NCBI GenBank assembly: GCA_963678445.1
Contig: OY782877.1
Coordinates: forward strand, 1,240,001 to 1,304,000
Reading direction: 5' to 3'
DNA length: 64,000 nt
DNA from: G963678445 sp963678445
GTDB taxonomy: Bacteria > Hydrogenedentota > Hydrogenedentia > Hydrogenedentales > G963678445
The stretch's first letter is position 1. The number at the start of each line of letters is the position of its first letter. Position numbers and translations under genes: made by a program. Positions 8,973 through 19,300 of the stretch are shown here, one piece after another. Below the pieces are notes generated by a model. That model was not told the origin of the DNA. It worked only from the letters and a program-made list of their open reading frames with translations, and made no database searches.

Positions 8973-8992
8973 CTGGCACCCGCTAACCCACC

Positions 8993-9472
8993 TTAATCGA
9001 GGTCGCGCAGGAAACCATCCCAATCGCAACTCCATTCATCCTCAACAATACCATCAGACGCACCAGCCGCTTGCGGGACCGTAGGTATCCGTGGGCCATA
9101 AAGCGGACTGATGATATTGCCAGCGGCATCCATACTGACCATAATAGGGGTGGTATCTCCTGCTACCCCAAGCACGATCTGGGCGTTTCCTGCCGGCCCC
9201 GTAATTACGATTGAGGGCGTTTTCTGGGATTCGTTGGCTTCAATCAGGATGAGACCATGATTGTCGGCATAGCGCAACCCCACCCGAGGGGTGCCATCGG
9301 TACTCAAAGAAAGGACCAGTTTATCCCGCCCGGCATCGTCATAAAAGCATACACTGGCATTGTCTTCATGATCGACCTCTGCGGTAATGCGCGCCTTCCC
9401 TGCGGCATCTTCGATAGTAAGTTTCCGGGTGCGGATTTCATCTTTCTTCTTGCGGAATCGTCGAAATAACAT
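8993..9472 (-). CDS. Hypothetical beta-strand-repeat protein
   Basis: The product has 159 residues from an ATG at 9472, preceded by GAGG with an 8-nt spacer; an in-frame ATG lies 17 codons upstream. The N-terminus is strongly basic (FRRFRKKKDEIRTRK). The rest is a series of short beta-type units of the form x-D-x-x-G-x-x-(R/K)-[hydrophobic]3-x-x-[D]-G-x-P. Examples are YDDAGRDKLVLSLSTDGTPR and PAGNAQIVLGVAGDTTPIMV. The C-terminus is acidic and Trp-rich (EDEWSCDWDGFLRDLD). I do not recognise a family. The regular D-G-x-P/aliphatic pattern suggests a small beta-solenoid or beta-propeller blade array. There is no signal peptide, so it is probably cytoplasmic or released by another route. It has no operon partner. 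Confidence 0.65.
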   Translation of the reverse strand: MLFRRFRKKKDEIRTRKLTIEDAAGKARITAEVDHEDNASVCFYDDAGRDKLVLSLSTDGTPRVGLRYADNHGLILIEANESQKTPSIVITGPAGNAQIVLGVAGDTTPIMVSMDAAGNIISPLYGPRIPTVPQAAGASDGIVEDEWSCDWDGFLRDLD

Positions 9473-10322
9473 CTTACTGCCCTCATCGATCGGGAGGCAA
9501 CGCCACCCCAATCCTGCCTGCACCTACTATTACTACGTACGTGCTAACTGCTACCATCCGTGGTTGTACTACACTGAAAAACGGAAACCGTTTCGTTTCC
9601 GAAAATCACCATTGCATAAAACTTTCACGCCCGCCCAAATCGCTCTCTAGCCCGCGCCACCCCACAAATCTTGCGAAAGCGTGTTACCCAACTTCGTCAT
9701 CAGCGAGCTATTTTCAATGTACGCGCCTGTTCTAGCGCCTCACTATCAAAACAGCCTCTCTGCGATCCCTTAATTCCACATTGTTATGCCGATTTCTTAT
9801 TTGTAGCCTATCTTACAAATGAAGAACACGATCACATGTAGTCTCACAAAGTATAGCAGCAAAATGTAATATATGCCAAACACAACCCCCTGTTTCCAAA
9901 ATAAAAAACCCCGGAGGCTCTTTTCGAAAGGGCCTTTTTATCTAAAAAAAATACTAATATCAATATTAACTGCACGAAAACAATGAGAAAAAAGAAAAAA
10001 GAACTTGTTTTTCTTCATTTTACGCTGCGTTTATGGTACATTGACAATATTGAGTTTGCGGAGCAGTTGGGGTTTTCTTTACTGCCGTGGTTTTTAGGGA
10101 ATTGGAACGGGGTATAGCCTGCTACTTGAGCTATTTTTCTGATTTATCGACCTCTTGTAGCCTCAACCTCCCAAAACGGCAAGCAGAAGACTGTATTGGG
10201 TTACAGGTATGACCCTAGCTCGTAATAGCTTAGATTACCTAACTGCATTTTGTGGAAATCCTGGACGACACCTATGCGTAACAAGCATGTAACGTAAAGG
10301 CTTTTGAAATTTTAGGAGATGC
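9473..10322. other. Intergenic stretch of about 850 bp without a recognised gene
   Basis: The stretch is A/T-rich. It holds an orphan terminator-like hairpin at 9915-9940 and the leader of the large hybrid kinase. A 44-codon frame from 9983 has no ribosome binding site and was not accepted. I see no tRNA-like fold. A small RNA ending at the 9915 hairpin is possible but unsupported by anything else. Confidence 0.5.
9915..9940 (+). terminator. Orphan terminator-like hairpin
   Basis: AGGCTCTTT-TCG-AAAGGGCCT forms a 9-bp stem with one G-U pair, followed by TTTTA on the plus strand; on the minus strand GGGGTTTTTTATTTT follows. No gene is seen ending into it from either side. Confidence 0.5.
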
Positions 10323-13300
10323 ATGAATACGCAGATACTTATTGCCGAGCATGAAGTAAAGATGCACCAATGGTATCGTTCCATTCTTGAAAAAGGAACG
10401 GGGGGAACTTGGCCCCAGCAGGTAAGTCTGCATTTTTTCGAGTCACCGTTAGCGCTGGCCCGCTTCCACCATGACGCATTTTCGCACGGGCAACAAATCG
10501 CGTTGTGCATTATCTCATTGCGGGAGGACTCGCAAGAAGGTCGCCAGGCAGCGCGTGAATTACGCGGGATCGACCCAGAGTTACCTTTGATCTTCACCGT
10601 ACCACCAGCGTATGCCAAGCAGCTTCAGCAAGAACGGGAATGGGGCGTTATATTGGAAAAACCCTTGCTGGCCCCAACGCTACAAAGCCTTGTTTTGTAT
10701 TCTCTCCAGCTGCGGGAACAGCAGCAGATGCTAATTGCACGCAGCAATACGTTGGAAGGGTTGTTGAAACGCGTCCCCATAGGGGTGGTGGTGGTGGATA
10801 CAGATTCAAAAAGAATCGTTCAGACAAATCCCTATGCGTGTGCATGCATCGGCGCTTCTGAAGAAACGCTTTTGGGCTCGCCTTATTTTCGATATATTCT
10901 GCTCGACAACACTTTGCAGCATCCCAGTCACGCCACCGCTACCGGCCTACCTGCAACAGCATGGGTGCAACGAAATGATGGGAAACGTCTACCCATTCTG
11001 GTGGGAATTCAACAAGGCTGGGAAAAAGAACGTGCGCTCACTGTATTTAGCTTTTTGGACCGTTCGCAGCAACAGGCGCAAGAGGAACGCTCTCATGGGA
11101 ATGCGACGTCTTTCCAGTGCATGTTCGAATACCTTCCTCTTTATGCTTTCCAAATTTCTGCTACCGGAAACATTCTCGCGTACAATCGACAGGTAGAACA
11201 GTTCTGGAGCTACCAGGCGTACGATATGCAGGGAAAATCACTCGGGCAGCTCTTGGAAGAGTACTGTGATCGTCCTGCCCAAGGTCACGGTTGCCCAGAG
11301 GATCTTGCCACCCATCCGCTACAGGGCTATGTAACCTCGCTTAAAGATCAGAATGGTGCTTCGCATGTGGTTAGCTGGGATTCCGTTCCGTTAACGGGCA
11401 CGGATACGGATCAGAGTGGTGACTTTTTAGTGATCGGCCGCGACATCACCGGGGAAATGAGGCGCAACACAACAACCCATCATAAAGAAATACAGTATCG
11501 CCAATGTTTGGATCATATAGCTGATGCCGTATTAATCAGCATGGCGGACCACATTCTCTTTGCCAACAAGGCGGCGGAGCGATTCTTTGCTTGCGAAAGT
11601 GGCGCTTTGCTTGAAAACAAGATTTCCCGGTTATTTCCCGCGCTGCAACCGGATGGACGCACTTCTGCGGAGGCGTTAGAGGCGTATCAGCGGGCAGCGG
11701 TAGCTGGTTTTCACCAGCAGTTTATGTGGCGATTCCACAATCTGGATGGTGAACCACTGGATGCTGCGGTTGCTCTGGATTCGCTTAAAGATACAGGGCA
11801 GAACGCTTTGTTATATACCCTTCGAGGCCTTCCAGACGGCAAACGGGCAGGCCAGATGTTGGCGCGTTTCCATGCGGCGGTAGATAGTATGGGAACGGGA
11901 ATTCTTTTACTGGATGCCGAACATTTCCATGTTATCGATGTAAATGCGACGGTCTGCCGGATGTTGGAGTGCGCACGCAGCGAACTTATTGGAAAGGCGC
12001 TACATTCGGTATCCCCAAATTTTGCCACGGTAATGTTGGAACGACGCATCCAGGCTTTATTTTCCGGTGAAAAATCACAGGCGGAAATCGAGGTGCTGCT
12101 ACCGCGCAAAAAAAATGCACCGCTTTGGGCAGAGCTGGTGCTACGACGTTTTTTGTTTAATAAACAGGGCTTTATACTTGGAGAAATACGAACCGGGCTC
12201 CAAAGTCTCCATACTGACGCTACGGATGACATAAAAAACTGGCTATCCACCCACCCTGATGCAATGTGCATTCTGAATAAAGAGGGTAAAATTCTACAGT
12301 GGAATAACGCGGCAACAAGATTGTTTGGTTATTCAGAAAATACGGTATTGGCTTCCTCTCCTGCAGCGATATTGGCGCCCCCCCATCGTAGCCAACGATA
12401 TCAGAAGGGGTTTATGCGGGCGTTACAGCGCCTTGCAGAGGGAGAAATACAGCTGCCTATTTCCTGCTACTTGCTGGATCAGGAACGGCACCAGCGAGCG
12501 GTTGAAATCCGCTTATCGTATTTTTCCGGGCAAGAACTTTATGTAATGGCATTCCGTGATCTTACGCGCTATGTGCAAAGTAAAACTGCGCTGCGCAGGG
12601 AACTTAAACATGTGGGAGAGATGACCCTGCAACTTGAAGAGGCCATTGATCGCGCTAATACCATGGCGATGGCGGCTGAGGTAGCAAACACTGCCAAGAC
12701 TCAGTTTCTGGCCACGATGAGTCATGAAATCCGCACGCCGATGAATGGCATCCTGGGCCTTACTAACCTTTTGTTGCTGAGCGATCTGCCCGCCAAGCAA
12801 CGGGAATATATTGAATCAATTATGACCAGCGGCCAATTGTTGCTGGACATCGTTAACGATGTGCTGGATTTTTCGAAAATTGAGGCGGAAAAACTTTCGC
12901 TGGCGCAAGTCCCCTTTGATCTGGAATCGGTTACCCGCAGCATTATCCAACTGCTGGCGGTAACGGCACAGCAAAAACAACTGACGCTGGAATGTCGCTA
13001 TGCACCGGAAACCCCCTCCCAATTCATCGGCGATCCAGGACGTATCCGACAAATCATTACCAACCTGGTAGGAAACGCTATCAAATTTACTACTGAGGGC
13101 TATGTGCGCCTGGATATATTCTCCAAACCCGGCACGCAGAACGGTGTCAAAATCGTCATTCGGGTGGAGGACACGGGATGCGGAATTGAACAGGAAAAGC
13201 ACCGAACAATTTTTGAACGCTTTGCACAGGCCGATGAGCTTGTCGAGCATCATCAGGGCGGCTCGGGTCTCGGACTAACGATAAGCCGTCGTTTGGCGCA

Positions 13301-14357
13301 TATGATGCATGGCGAAATTGAAGTGGAAAGTGAAGTGGGCATTGGTTCTGTTTTCACCTGCGCCTTGCGTCTTGCCCAGCCCGACGAAATCCAGGAGCCG
13401 CCGTCTTTATCGGATAAGGAAGTTAACAGACGCATTTTATATATCGATCCTAATGAGAATAACTATCTCTGCCTGACGGAGGGGGCTGCGGCGTGGACGC
13501 AAGATGCAACGTATTGTAAAACCTGGGCACAGGCCTATGAAAAACTACGTGCGCAAGATAAGGCGGATGAACAATACGATATGGTTTTTGTACATGAGCA
13601 TGCCCTGCGCCTTGCTCTGCCAACGCTGGCAAGCGGATTGGCATTGCAACACACGCCACCCGTATGGATAGGGGTAGCCTCGGCCGTATCACCAACAACG
13701 GTGCAGACGTATGCGCTCCGCTTTAACACCTGGTTGCGTGAACCGTTAACGCCTCATTACCTACGTAAATATCTACGAAAACTCTGGGAAATGCCGCCTT
13801 GCGCCGTTGAATCTGCACCGGACGACGCATCTACGGGCAGCGCCACTTCCTACTCTTCGGCGCCCGCACACATCCTGGTGGCTGAGGACAATGAAATTAA
13901 TCAGCTCATTCTACGCGACACCCTGCAGCGCCTGGGTTGTGTGGTGGATTGTGTCGCCGATGGGCAGCAGGTTGTAAATTGCTTTTCCCAAGACACTTAT
14001 GACCTCATCTTAATGGATTTACAAATGCCGTTTGTAAATGGCTTTGATGCGGCGAAAAGTATTCGGCGTATGGAGAAGCATAACGTCAGTGGCGATTGTC
14101 TGTCGCATACGCCCATGCTTGCCATGACCGCAAGAGCGTCGCAGGAGGATAAGCAACGTTGTTTGGCGTTGGGCATGGACGACTATCTTGTGAAACCGGT
14201 CTCTATCAACACGTTGCGCGCGATGCTGAAACAACATCTCCCGGCGCGGTTTTCAGAAAAAGATTTCCCCGCTCTGTACGACTGGTGTTGGCGCTTGACT
14301 CTAAAACGCAGACGGAAAAAGCGGAAAAGCTGTTACAGTGCTTGCATAAAAATATGA
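10323..14357 (+). CDS. Multi-PAS hybrid sensor histidine kinase (frameshifted before its C-terminal domains)
   Basis: This is a 1344-residue sensor. The start ATG follows GGAG closely. Domains in order: a degenerate receiver at 1-125 (the acceptor Asp position reads CIISLRED); about five PAS domains (roughly 145-250, 265-370, 385-480, 515-610, 640-740); a helical linker; a HisKA domain with phospho-acceptor His-801 in MSHEIRTPMNG; and an HATPase domain with NLVGNAIKF (N box), VEDTGCGIE (G1) and GGSGLGLTI (G2). A pseudo-receiver without a clear acceptor follows, then a true receiver with Asp-1232 in LILMDLQMP and Lys in DDYLVKP. It presumably autophosphorylates on a small-molecule or redox cue read by the PAS domains. 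No transmembrane helix is evident, so it should be cytoplasmic. The last 30 residues are out of frame relative to the paralogue at 16342; the real continuation is the next entry. Confidence 0.9.
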   Translation: MNTQILIAEHEVKMHQWYRSILEKGTGGTWPQQVSLHFFESPLALARFHHDAFSHGQQIALCIISLREDSQEGRQAARELRGIDPELPLIFTVPPAYAKQLQQEREWGVILEKPLLAPTLQSLVLYSLQLREQQQMLIARSNTLEGLLKRVPIGVVVVDTDSKRIVQTNPYACACIGASEETLLGSPYFRYILLDNTLQHPSHATATGLPATAWVQRNDGKRLPILVGIQQGWEKERALTVFSFLDRSQQQAQEERSHGNATSFQCMFEYLPLYAFQISATGNILAYNRQVEQFWSYQAYDMQGKSLGQLLEEYCDRPAQGHGCPEDLATHPLQGYVTSLKDQNGASHVVSWDSVPLTGTDTDQSGDFLVIGRDITGEMRRNTTTHHKEIQYRQCLDHIADAVLISMADHILFANKAAERFFACESGALLENKISRLFPALQPDGRTSAEALEAYQRAAVAGFHQQFMWRFHNLDGEPLDAAVALDSLKDTGQNALLYTLRGLPDGKRAGQMLARFHAAVDSMGTGILLLDAEHFHVIDVNATVCRMLECARSELIGKALHSVSPNFATVMLERRIQALFSGEKSQAEIEVLLPRKKNAPLWAELVLRRFLFNKQGFILGEIRTGLQSLHTDATDDIKNWLSTHPDAMCILNKEGKILQWNNAATRLFGYSENTVLASSPAAILAPPHRSQRYQKGFMRALQRLAEGEIQLPISCYLLDQERHQRAVEIRLSYFSGQELYVMAFRDLTRYVQSKTALRRELKHVGEMTLQLEEAIDRANTMAMAAEVANTAKTQFLATMSHEIRTPMNGILGLTNLLLLSDLPAKQREYIESIMTSGQLLLDIVNDVLDFSKIEAEKLSLAQVPFDLESVTRSIIQLLAVTAQQKQLTLECRYAPETPSQFIGDPGRIRQIITNLVGNAIKFTTEGYVRLDIFSKPGTQNGVKIVIRVEDTGCGIEQEKHRTIFERFAQADELVEHHQGGSGLGLTISRRLAHMMHGEIEVESEVGIGSVFTCALRLAQPDEIQEPPSLSDKEVNRRILYIDPNENNYLCLTEGAAAWTQDATYCKTWAQAYEKLRAQDKADEQYDMVFVHEHALRLALPTLASGLALQHTPPVWIGVASAVSPTTVQTYALRFNTWLREPLTPHYLRKYLRKLWEMPPCAVESAPDDASTGSATSYSSAPAHILVAEDNEINQLILRDTLQRLGCVVDCVADGQQVVNCFSQDTYDLILMDLQMPFVNGFDAAKSIRRMEKHNVSGDCLSHTPMLAMTARASQEDKQRCLALGMDDYLVKPVSINTLRAMLKQHLPARFSEKDFPALYDWCWRLTLKRRRKKRKSCYSACIKI

Positions 14358-15031
14358 AGATTCATAGGGCGCAAAGCGCCATGGAGGCGTATACGTTATT
14401 GGGGGGCGTTATGCCAGACATTCTGGCGGTTTCGAGAAATATGCCGGGGATAGAAGCGGATGCATTGCAGGACTTTTTGCGAAGCACCCCGCGGTATTCA
14501 CACACCCAACTGGTGCTTTGGCCGCCCCAGGACAATGGAGAGCTTGAGGCAGCGTCGACAGCCCAAAACATCAATTGGAACGCGTTTGTCTCGACTATTG
14601 AAAAGAAGCTTGAGGGAATACATTCAAAGGGCGCGCTCCCCGCTTCAGATGAAGCCCCCGCCCCTCCTGCGAAGGAAGCGGAAGAGGAGGCCGTGGATAT
14701 AAATGTGGTGTTGCGGACCGCCAATGGTGACCAGAATCTGTTGCAGCAACTGGCCGAATTGGGACAGCTACAATTACCTAAACACCTGAAGCAATTTAGT
14801 GATGCCCTTGAGCAGAACGCCTATGCCGACATGGAACTGCATGCCCATACGTTAAAAGGGCAGGCACTCAATTTCGGCGCATCAGCGTTGCACCGATTAT
14901 CCTCAGTAGCAGAATCCGCGGCAAGGGAACAGGAACTTGGCAAATTAGAGGAAATCCACCCTTTACTGCAGCGCGAGGTGCAACGCTGCTGTACCTCATT
15001 GAAGAAGATGGCAGTGGATACCGTGCCATGA
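14354..15031 (+). CDS. Displaced C-terminus of the multi-PAS kinase: pseudo-receiver plus HPt domain
   Basis: This frame is open from well upstream. From about 14260 it encodes RSVRLVLALDSKTQTEKAEK, which aligns without gaps to TRILVAENDDTQRETLCALL of the kinase at 16342. It continues as a degenerate receiver and an HPt domain (HAHTLKGQALNFGA with the phospho-acceptor His). Adding one A to the AAAAA run at about 14256-14260 would join it to the preceding gene at exactly the spacing of the paralogue. As it stands, independent translation could start at ATG 14354, which overlaps the upstream TGA (ATGA). It is therefore either a single-base deletion or assembly error, or a split gene kept functional by coupling. 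The HPt would pass phosphate on in a relay. Confidence 0.75.
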   Translation: MKIHRAQSAMEAYTLLGGVMPDILAVSRNMPGIEADALQDFLRSTPRYSHTQLVLWPPQDNGELEAASTAQNINWNAFVSTIEKKLEGIHSKGALPASDEAPAPPAKEAEEEAVDINVVLRTANGDQNLLQQLAELGQLQLPKHLKQFSDALEQNAYADMELHAHTLKGQALNFGASALHRLSSVAESAAREQELGKLEEIHPLLQREVQRCCTSLKKMAVDTVP

Positions 15032-15082
15032 TCGCATTTTAGCCAAGATATTTTATAGAATGCCTGAAAGGGAGGTGAGTTA

Positions 15083-16345
15083 ATGGTGTGCATAAATCGC
15101 CCTGATTTACAAACAGGCATGATCACTTCAGAAGATGTTGTGGATCGTCATGGCCGTGTACTAATCCCCAAGGGAGCAGAACTTTCAGAAAAGCATCTGC
15201 GTTCCCTAAAGATCTGGGGCGTCGCCATGGTGCACATTGCCGAGACAGAGGGCGGAGGAAACAGCACAAGCACGCTCGATATACTTCCGCCCGAAATATT
15301 AGCGCAGGCGGAGCAACTTACCACGCCCCGCTTCCAGCACAATCAGACGCGCATGCAACATCCGCTAATTCAGTTTCTGTATCAACACAGCGTAAATTCC
15401 CTGGCGCGAGATATTATGGCGAACACAGCACCACTTTCGCTGGATACGCCCTTTGATTCATTGCGCAAATCCCCCCCTACAGACCAGCATAGTTCTATCC
15501 CCTCCCTTTCTGAACTGGTCGAATCCACGGAAACGTTGGCATCGCTACCCGGTATCTATCACGAAATCGTCGTTGTGGTAAACCATCCCCTGAGTTCGGC
15601 GGTTGATGTGGCCAACGTCATCAGTGGTGATACAGGGCTTACAGCGCGCTTGCTGCGTATTGTCAATAGCGCTTTCTACGGTTTCCCCGCTACGGTGGAA
15701 ACGGTTTCCCGCGCAATCACATTGGTAGGCACGAATGAATTGTGTGATCTTGCCTTGGCCACAACGGTAATCAACATGTTTGATGAGGTCATGAAGGAAG
15801 CGGTGGACTTACAGCGCTTTTGGCGCCACAGTCTGTGTTGCGGAACGATTGCACGCCTGCTTGCGGTACGCCGACGGGAACCTAATGCAGAACGTTTTTT
15901 CGTTACGGGCCTGCTTCATGATGTCGGGCGTCTTGTACTGCTACTGCAAATCCCCAGCCAGGAAGTACTGATAATGCGCCACATGCAGGAAACAGGGGTG
16001 CACCTGCACCATGCCGAACGCGCCGTGCTCGGCTACACGCACGCAGACGTCGGACGCCGCCTGCTACAGGGATGGAATTTATCCGAAAGCCAGCAAGAGG
16101 CGGTTCTGCATCACCACCACCCCACAAAGCATCACCGTTATGCGTTGGAAGGCGCCACGGTGCACCTGAGCGATTTGATCGCGCATGGGATCAACTTCGG
16201 CTTGCACCCGTATACGCAACTACCGCCCTTTTTCCCCGAAGCATGGACCTTGCTGGAACAGGAGATGGATATCCTGCCCGATCTGTTAACAGAAACCCAA
16301 ACGTCCGTAAACGACCTCGCAAGTATATTCGAGGTGGATTCATGA
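15083..16345 (+). CDS. HDOD-domain signalling protein
   Basis: The protein has 420 residues. The start ATG has a strong ribosome binding site (GGGAGGTGAG). The N-terminal 55 residues carry the short module VDRHGRVLIPKGAELSEKHL...IWGV often placed ahead of HDOD/HD-GYP output domains. From about 145 onward lies the HDOD fold: SLPGIYHEIVVVV, VISGDTGLTARLLRIVNSAF, SRAITLVGTNELCDLAL, then LLHDVGRLVLLLQ and VLHHHHP. HDOD proteins are non-catalytic or cryptic HD-superfamily partners that act downstream of two-component systems. The gene lies between two hybrid kinases, 51 nt after the HPt tail and overlapping the next start (ATGA), so it is most likely co-transcribed and coupled. Its partner is unknown; a role as kinase output or scaffold is inference. 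Confidence 0.88.
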   Translation: MVCINRPDLQTGMITSEDVVDRHGRVLIPKGAELSEKHLRSLKIWGVAMVHIAETEGGGNSTSTLDILPPEILAQAEQLTTPRFQHNQTRMQHPLIQFLYQHSVNSLARDIMANTAPLSLDTPFDSLRKSPPTDQHSSIPSLSELVESTETLASLPGIYHEIVVVVNHPLSSAVDVANVISGDTGLTARLLRIVNSAFYGFPATVETVSRAITLVGTNELCDLALATTVINMFDEVMKEAVDLQRFWRHSLCCGTIARLLAVRRREPNAERFFVTGLLHDVGRLVLLLQIPSQEVLIMRHMQETGVHLHHAERAVLGYTHADVGRRLLQGWNLSESQQEAVLHHHHPTKHHRYALEGATVHLSDLIAHGINFGLHPYTQLPPFFPEAWTLLEQEMDILPDLLTETQTSVNDLASIFEVDS

Positions 16346-19300
16346 GTCATAAGGACAAAGGAGACAGACCTCTCTTCGAGACGCTGTCCGAGGATCACGT
16401 TCACACGGAAACCAACCGCTGGCTACTGGAATGTCTGGATACGGTGGCCTCTACGGGTATCTCCCTGCAAACACATGCTTCAGAGGCCCCCTCTATACCC
16501 AAAGTGCTGGCGTTGTTGGATACGGCCTTGAACCGGTTGATGGATTTCACGACAACAGGCTTTGCCTGGTTTGACGATGACGGCCTGGAATGCGATCTCA
16601 TCTATGCGCACACGCAGGACGCTGAAACGGTGCTACGCACAGAGCTGGAAGCACAAATCGAGCGGGACGTCTTCGGTTGGGCACTTTCGCAGGATCGTCC
16701 TGTGGTTACAACGACCACGACTTCAGGAAAACGTACCATCCTTGGGCCCATGGCTACCCATGAACGCTACCTCGGTATGTTTATTGGAATCACCGACCAG
16801 GCTTTCATCCCCGATGCCGCGCTCAAATTGCTGTCCATTCTCCTGTTGAATGGTGTAGACACGCTCGAAAATCAACGCTTGTATGCGGCATTAAATGCAC
16901 ACAGCCAAAATCTGCAAGAAATGGTGGATGAGCGTACGCATGCGCTGGCACAAAGTAACTTTCAGCTGGAACGCGCTATCGAAAAGGCCAATCAACTGGC
17001 TCAGGAGGCAGCCACAGCGAATCAGACGAAGAGCCAGTTCCTGGCGAATATGAGCCATGAGATTCGCACGCCGATGAATGGCGTTATGGGCATGGCCGAA
17101 CTCCTACTGCACACCGATCTGGCGGAAGAACAACGCAATTACGCCAACACCATCTTACACTCGGGCAGCCAGCTGGTGTCGTTGCTGAATGACATCCTCG
17201 ACTTTTCAAAAATCGAAGCCGACAAGCTGGAATTGGAAGAAACCCCCTTTGATCTGGAAGAAGTCAGCACCGAGGTCATCCAGCTGTTGACCCTGAATGC
17301 ACAAAGCAAGGGCCTGGATATCCTGTTTCGTTACGCACCCAACACCCCGCGCGGGGTTATCGGCGATCCTGGACGCATACGGCAAATCCTTATCAATTTA
17401 CTCGGCAACGCCATCAAATTCACTGAAAAGGGACATGTCTTCATCAATATTGAAACAGCGGCCCCAGCCGGTGAAGACAAGGAAGATGGAGATGGACGGG
17501 TGACATTCTCTATCGAAGTAAGTGACACCGGTATTGGTATCGCGCAGGACAAACTCACCCATATTTTTGATGTCTTCGCACAGGCCGATCAATCTACCAC
17601 ACGCCGCTATGGCGGCACAGGACTGGGACTGGCCATTTGCCGTCGTCTGGTCGAAAAAATGGGCGGCGCTATCCACGCCAGCAGCGCCCCACAACAAGGT
17701 TCCACCTTCTCGTTCACCCTGCAATTGTCTGTCGATACAGACGCGCCGCCCTGCTTGCGCCGCCGACCCAAAGGAGCGCCCGAAAAACTTCTATTGGTGG
17801 CCCAGCAGGGAAAAAGGGCTGAACTGCTTGATGAAATGTTGACGGATTGGGGATTTAAGGCCTGTGTCCGCCATAGTGGACGGGAAGCACTGGCCGAACT
17901 AATGAAAGCTCTCCTTGACGAAACGCCCTATCCCCTTGCATTTATCGATGAACAGGTGGCGGGGGAAAGCGTCGAGAACATCTGTATGGCCGTCCGGATG
18001 AGTCCCGAATTGCAATCGCTAAAACTCATTGCGATGACCCGATTCTCCAACACGATCAATTCCACTAACGTTAGCGAAATCGGTATTACAAAACTCCTCC
18101 GCAAACCGGTCTTTCCACAAGTACTCTATGACACCCTGTGTGAAATCTATGGAGAGGCCACAGAAGCAGAGAAGGGGAAAGAGGGGGCACTGCTTCACAC
18201 ATTGTTAAACGATGCCTCTGCTGAGGAGGCTCGGCCGTGCATTCTGGTGGCGGAGGACAATGTGGTAAATCAACGCGTCATCCAGGAAATGTTGAAACAA
18301 CTGGGATGCGAGGTGGAAATAGCCGCAAATGGCCGACAGGCCTTACAACGCACGCAGGAGGCGGTGTACGACCTTATTTTTATGGATGTACACATGCCGG
18401 AAATGGATGGGCTCAGCGCGACATTGGCCTTGCGAGAATGGGAGGCAAAACATTTTTCCCCGGAGGATACGGCGCGTATTGTGGTCGCTATGACCGCCAA
18501 CGCGATGAAAGGCGATCGCGAAATGTGCTTGGCGGCAGGCATGAACGATTACCTGTCCAAGCCCATTCGCCGCAACGATGTCGCCACCATATTGAAAAAA
18601 TACATTCCCAGCTTTTCTCTCAAGGCTTGCGAACACGGCAACACCCGTATCCTGGTGGCGGAAAACGATGATACACAGCGGGAAACTTTATGTGCACTCT
18701 TACAAAGAAACCTGCCAACAGCACAGTTGCGTCGCGCCAAAACCGTAGTCGAGGCATACACCTTCATTGGCAGCTTTGTACCCACTCTGATATTGCTGGA
18801 TGAGGAAATACCCGGTATACGTGCAGCAGAACTGCTTCATTTCTGCACCACATTTTCCCGTTACAAAGATACACAAATACTCGTCTGGCGGCCTTGCGCA
18901 CACCCTGCTGCACCGCCGCCCCCCCCCCACGATCTTATCCAATATCTACGCACCTTGCTGCAGGAATGCAAGCCCAAATCCCAGCTCGAACTATATAGCG
19001 AATGCCCCCACGAAAGCCCTGCAGCAGCAGGCGCCTCCCCTGCCCCTCAACCGCTCTTGTGCATGAAAACCGCTTTGGAAACCACGGCGGGCAACCTTGA
19101 ATTACTGCATTCCGTCGCCGAATTAACCATGCAGGAAGCACCAAAGGTCTTTGAAAACCTGAAAGAAGCAGTAACAGATGGTGACGCCGCACAAGCACGC
19201 CTTTTCGCACACACATTGAAAGGGCAGGCTGCAAACTTTGGGGCTGTCGAACTCCAGCAAACGGCATACCACGCTGAACAGGCAGCATCAAAAAGCCAAT

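Larger units (their letters stand above)
7968..8992. other. Long non-coding stretch upstream of the surface-protein gene
   Basis: No open frame here has a ribosome binding site or recognisable product. The left part (7968-8250) is A/T-rich and probably carries the surface-protein promoter; it contains the double palindrome at 8185-8206. The right part holds two clear copies of the dispersed hairpin repeat (8494-8573 and 8922-8972) and a possible decayed one near 8650. Much of the stretch may be relic sequence. Confidence 0.55.

Noticed and set aside
9983..10117. 44-codon frame starting MRKKKKELVF
   Set aside because: No ribosome binding site and no following terminator; the hydrophobic/Trp content could arise by chance in A/T-rich DNA.
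14250..14270. Programmed -1 ribosomal frameshift to make the kinase-HPt fusion
   Set aside because: The run is G-AAAAA-G, and re-pairing of the P-site codon (GAA to AGA) would be poor; there is no evident stimulatory stem-loop. A one-base deletion is simpler.
16072..16341. Longer N-terminus of the GAF hybrid kinase
   Set aside because: The extension lies entirely inside the HDOD gene in another frame; the ATGA overlap at 16342 is the natural start.
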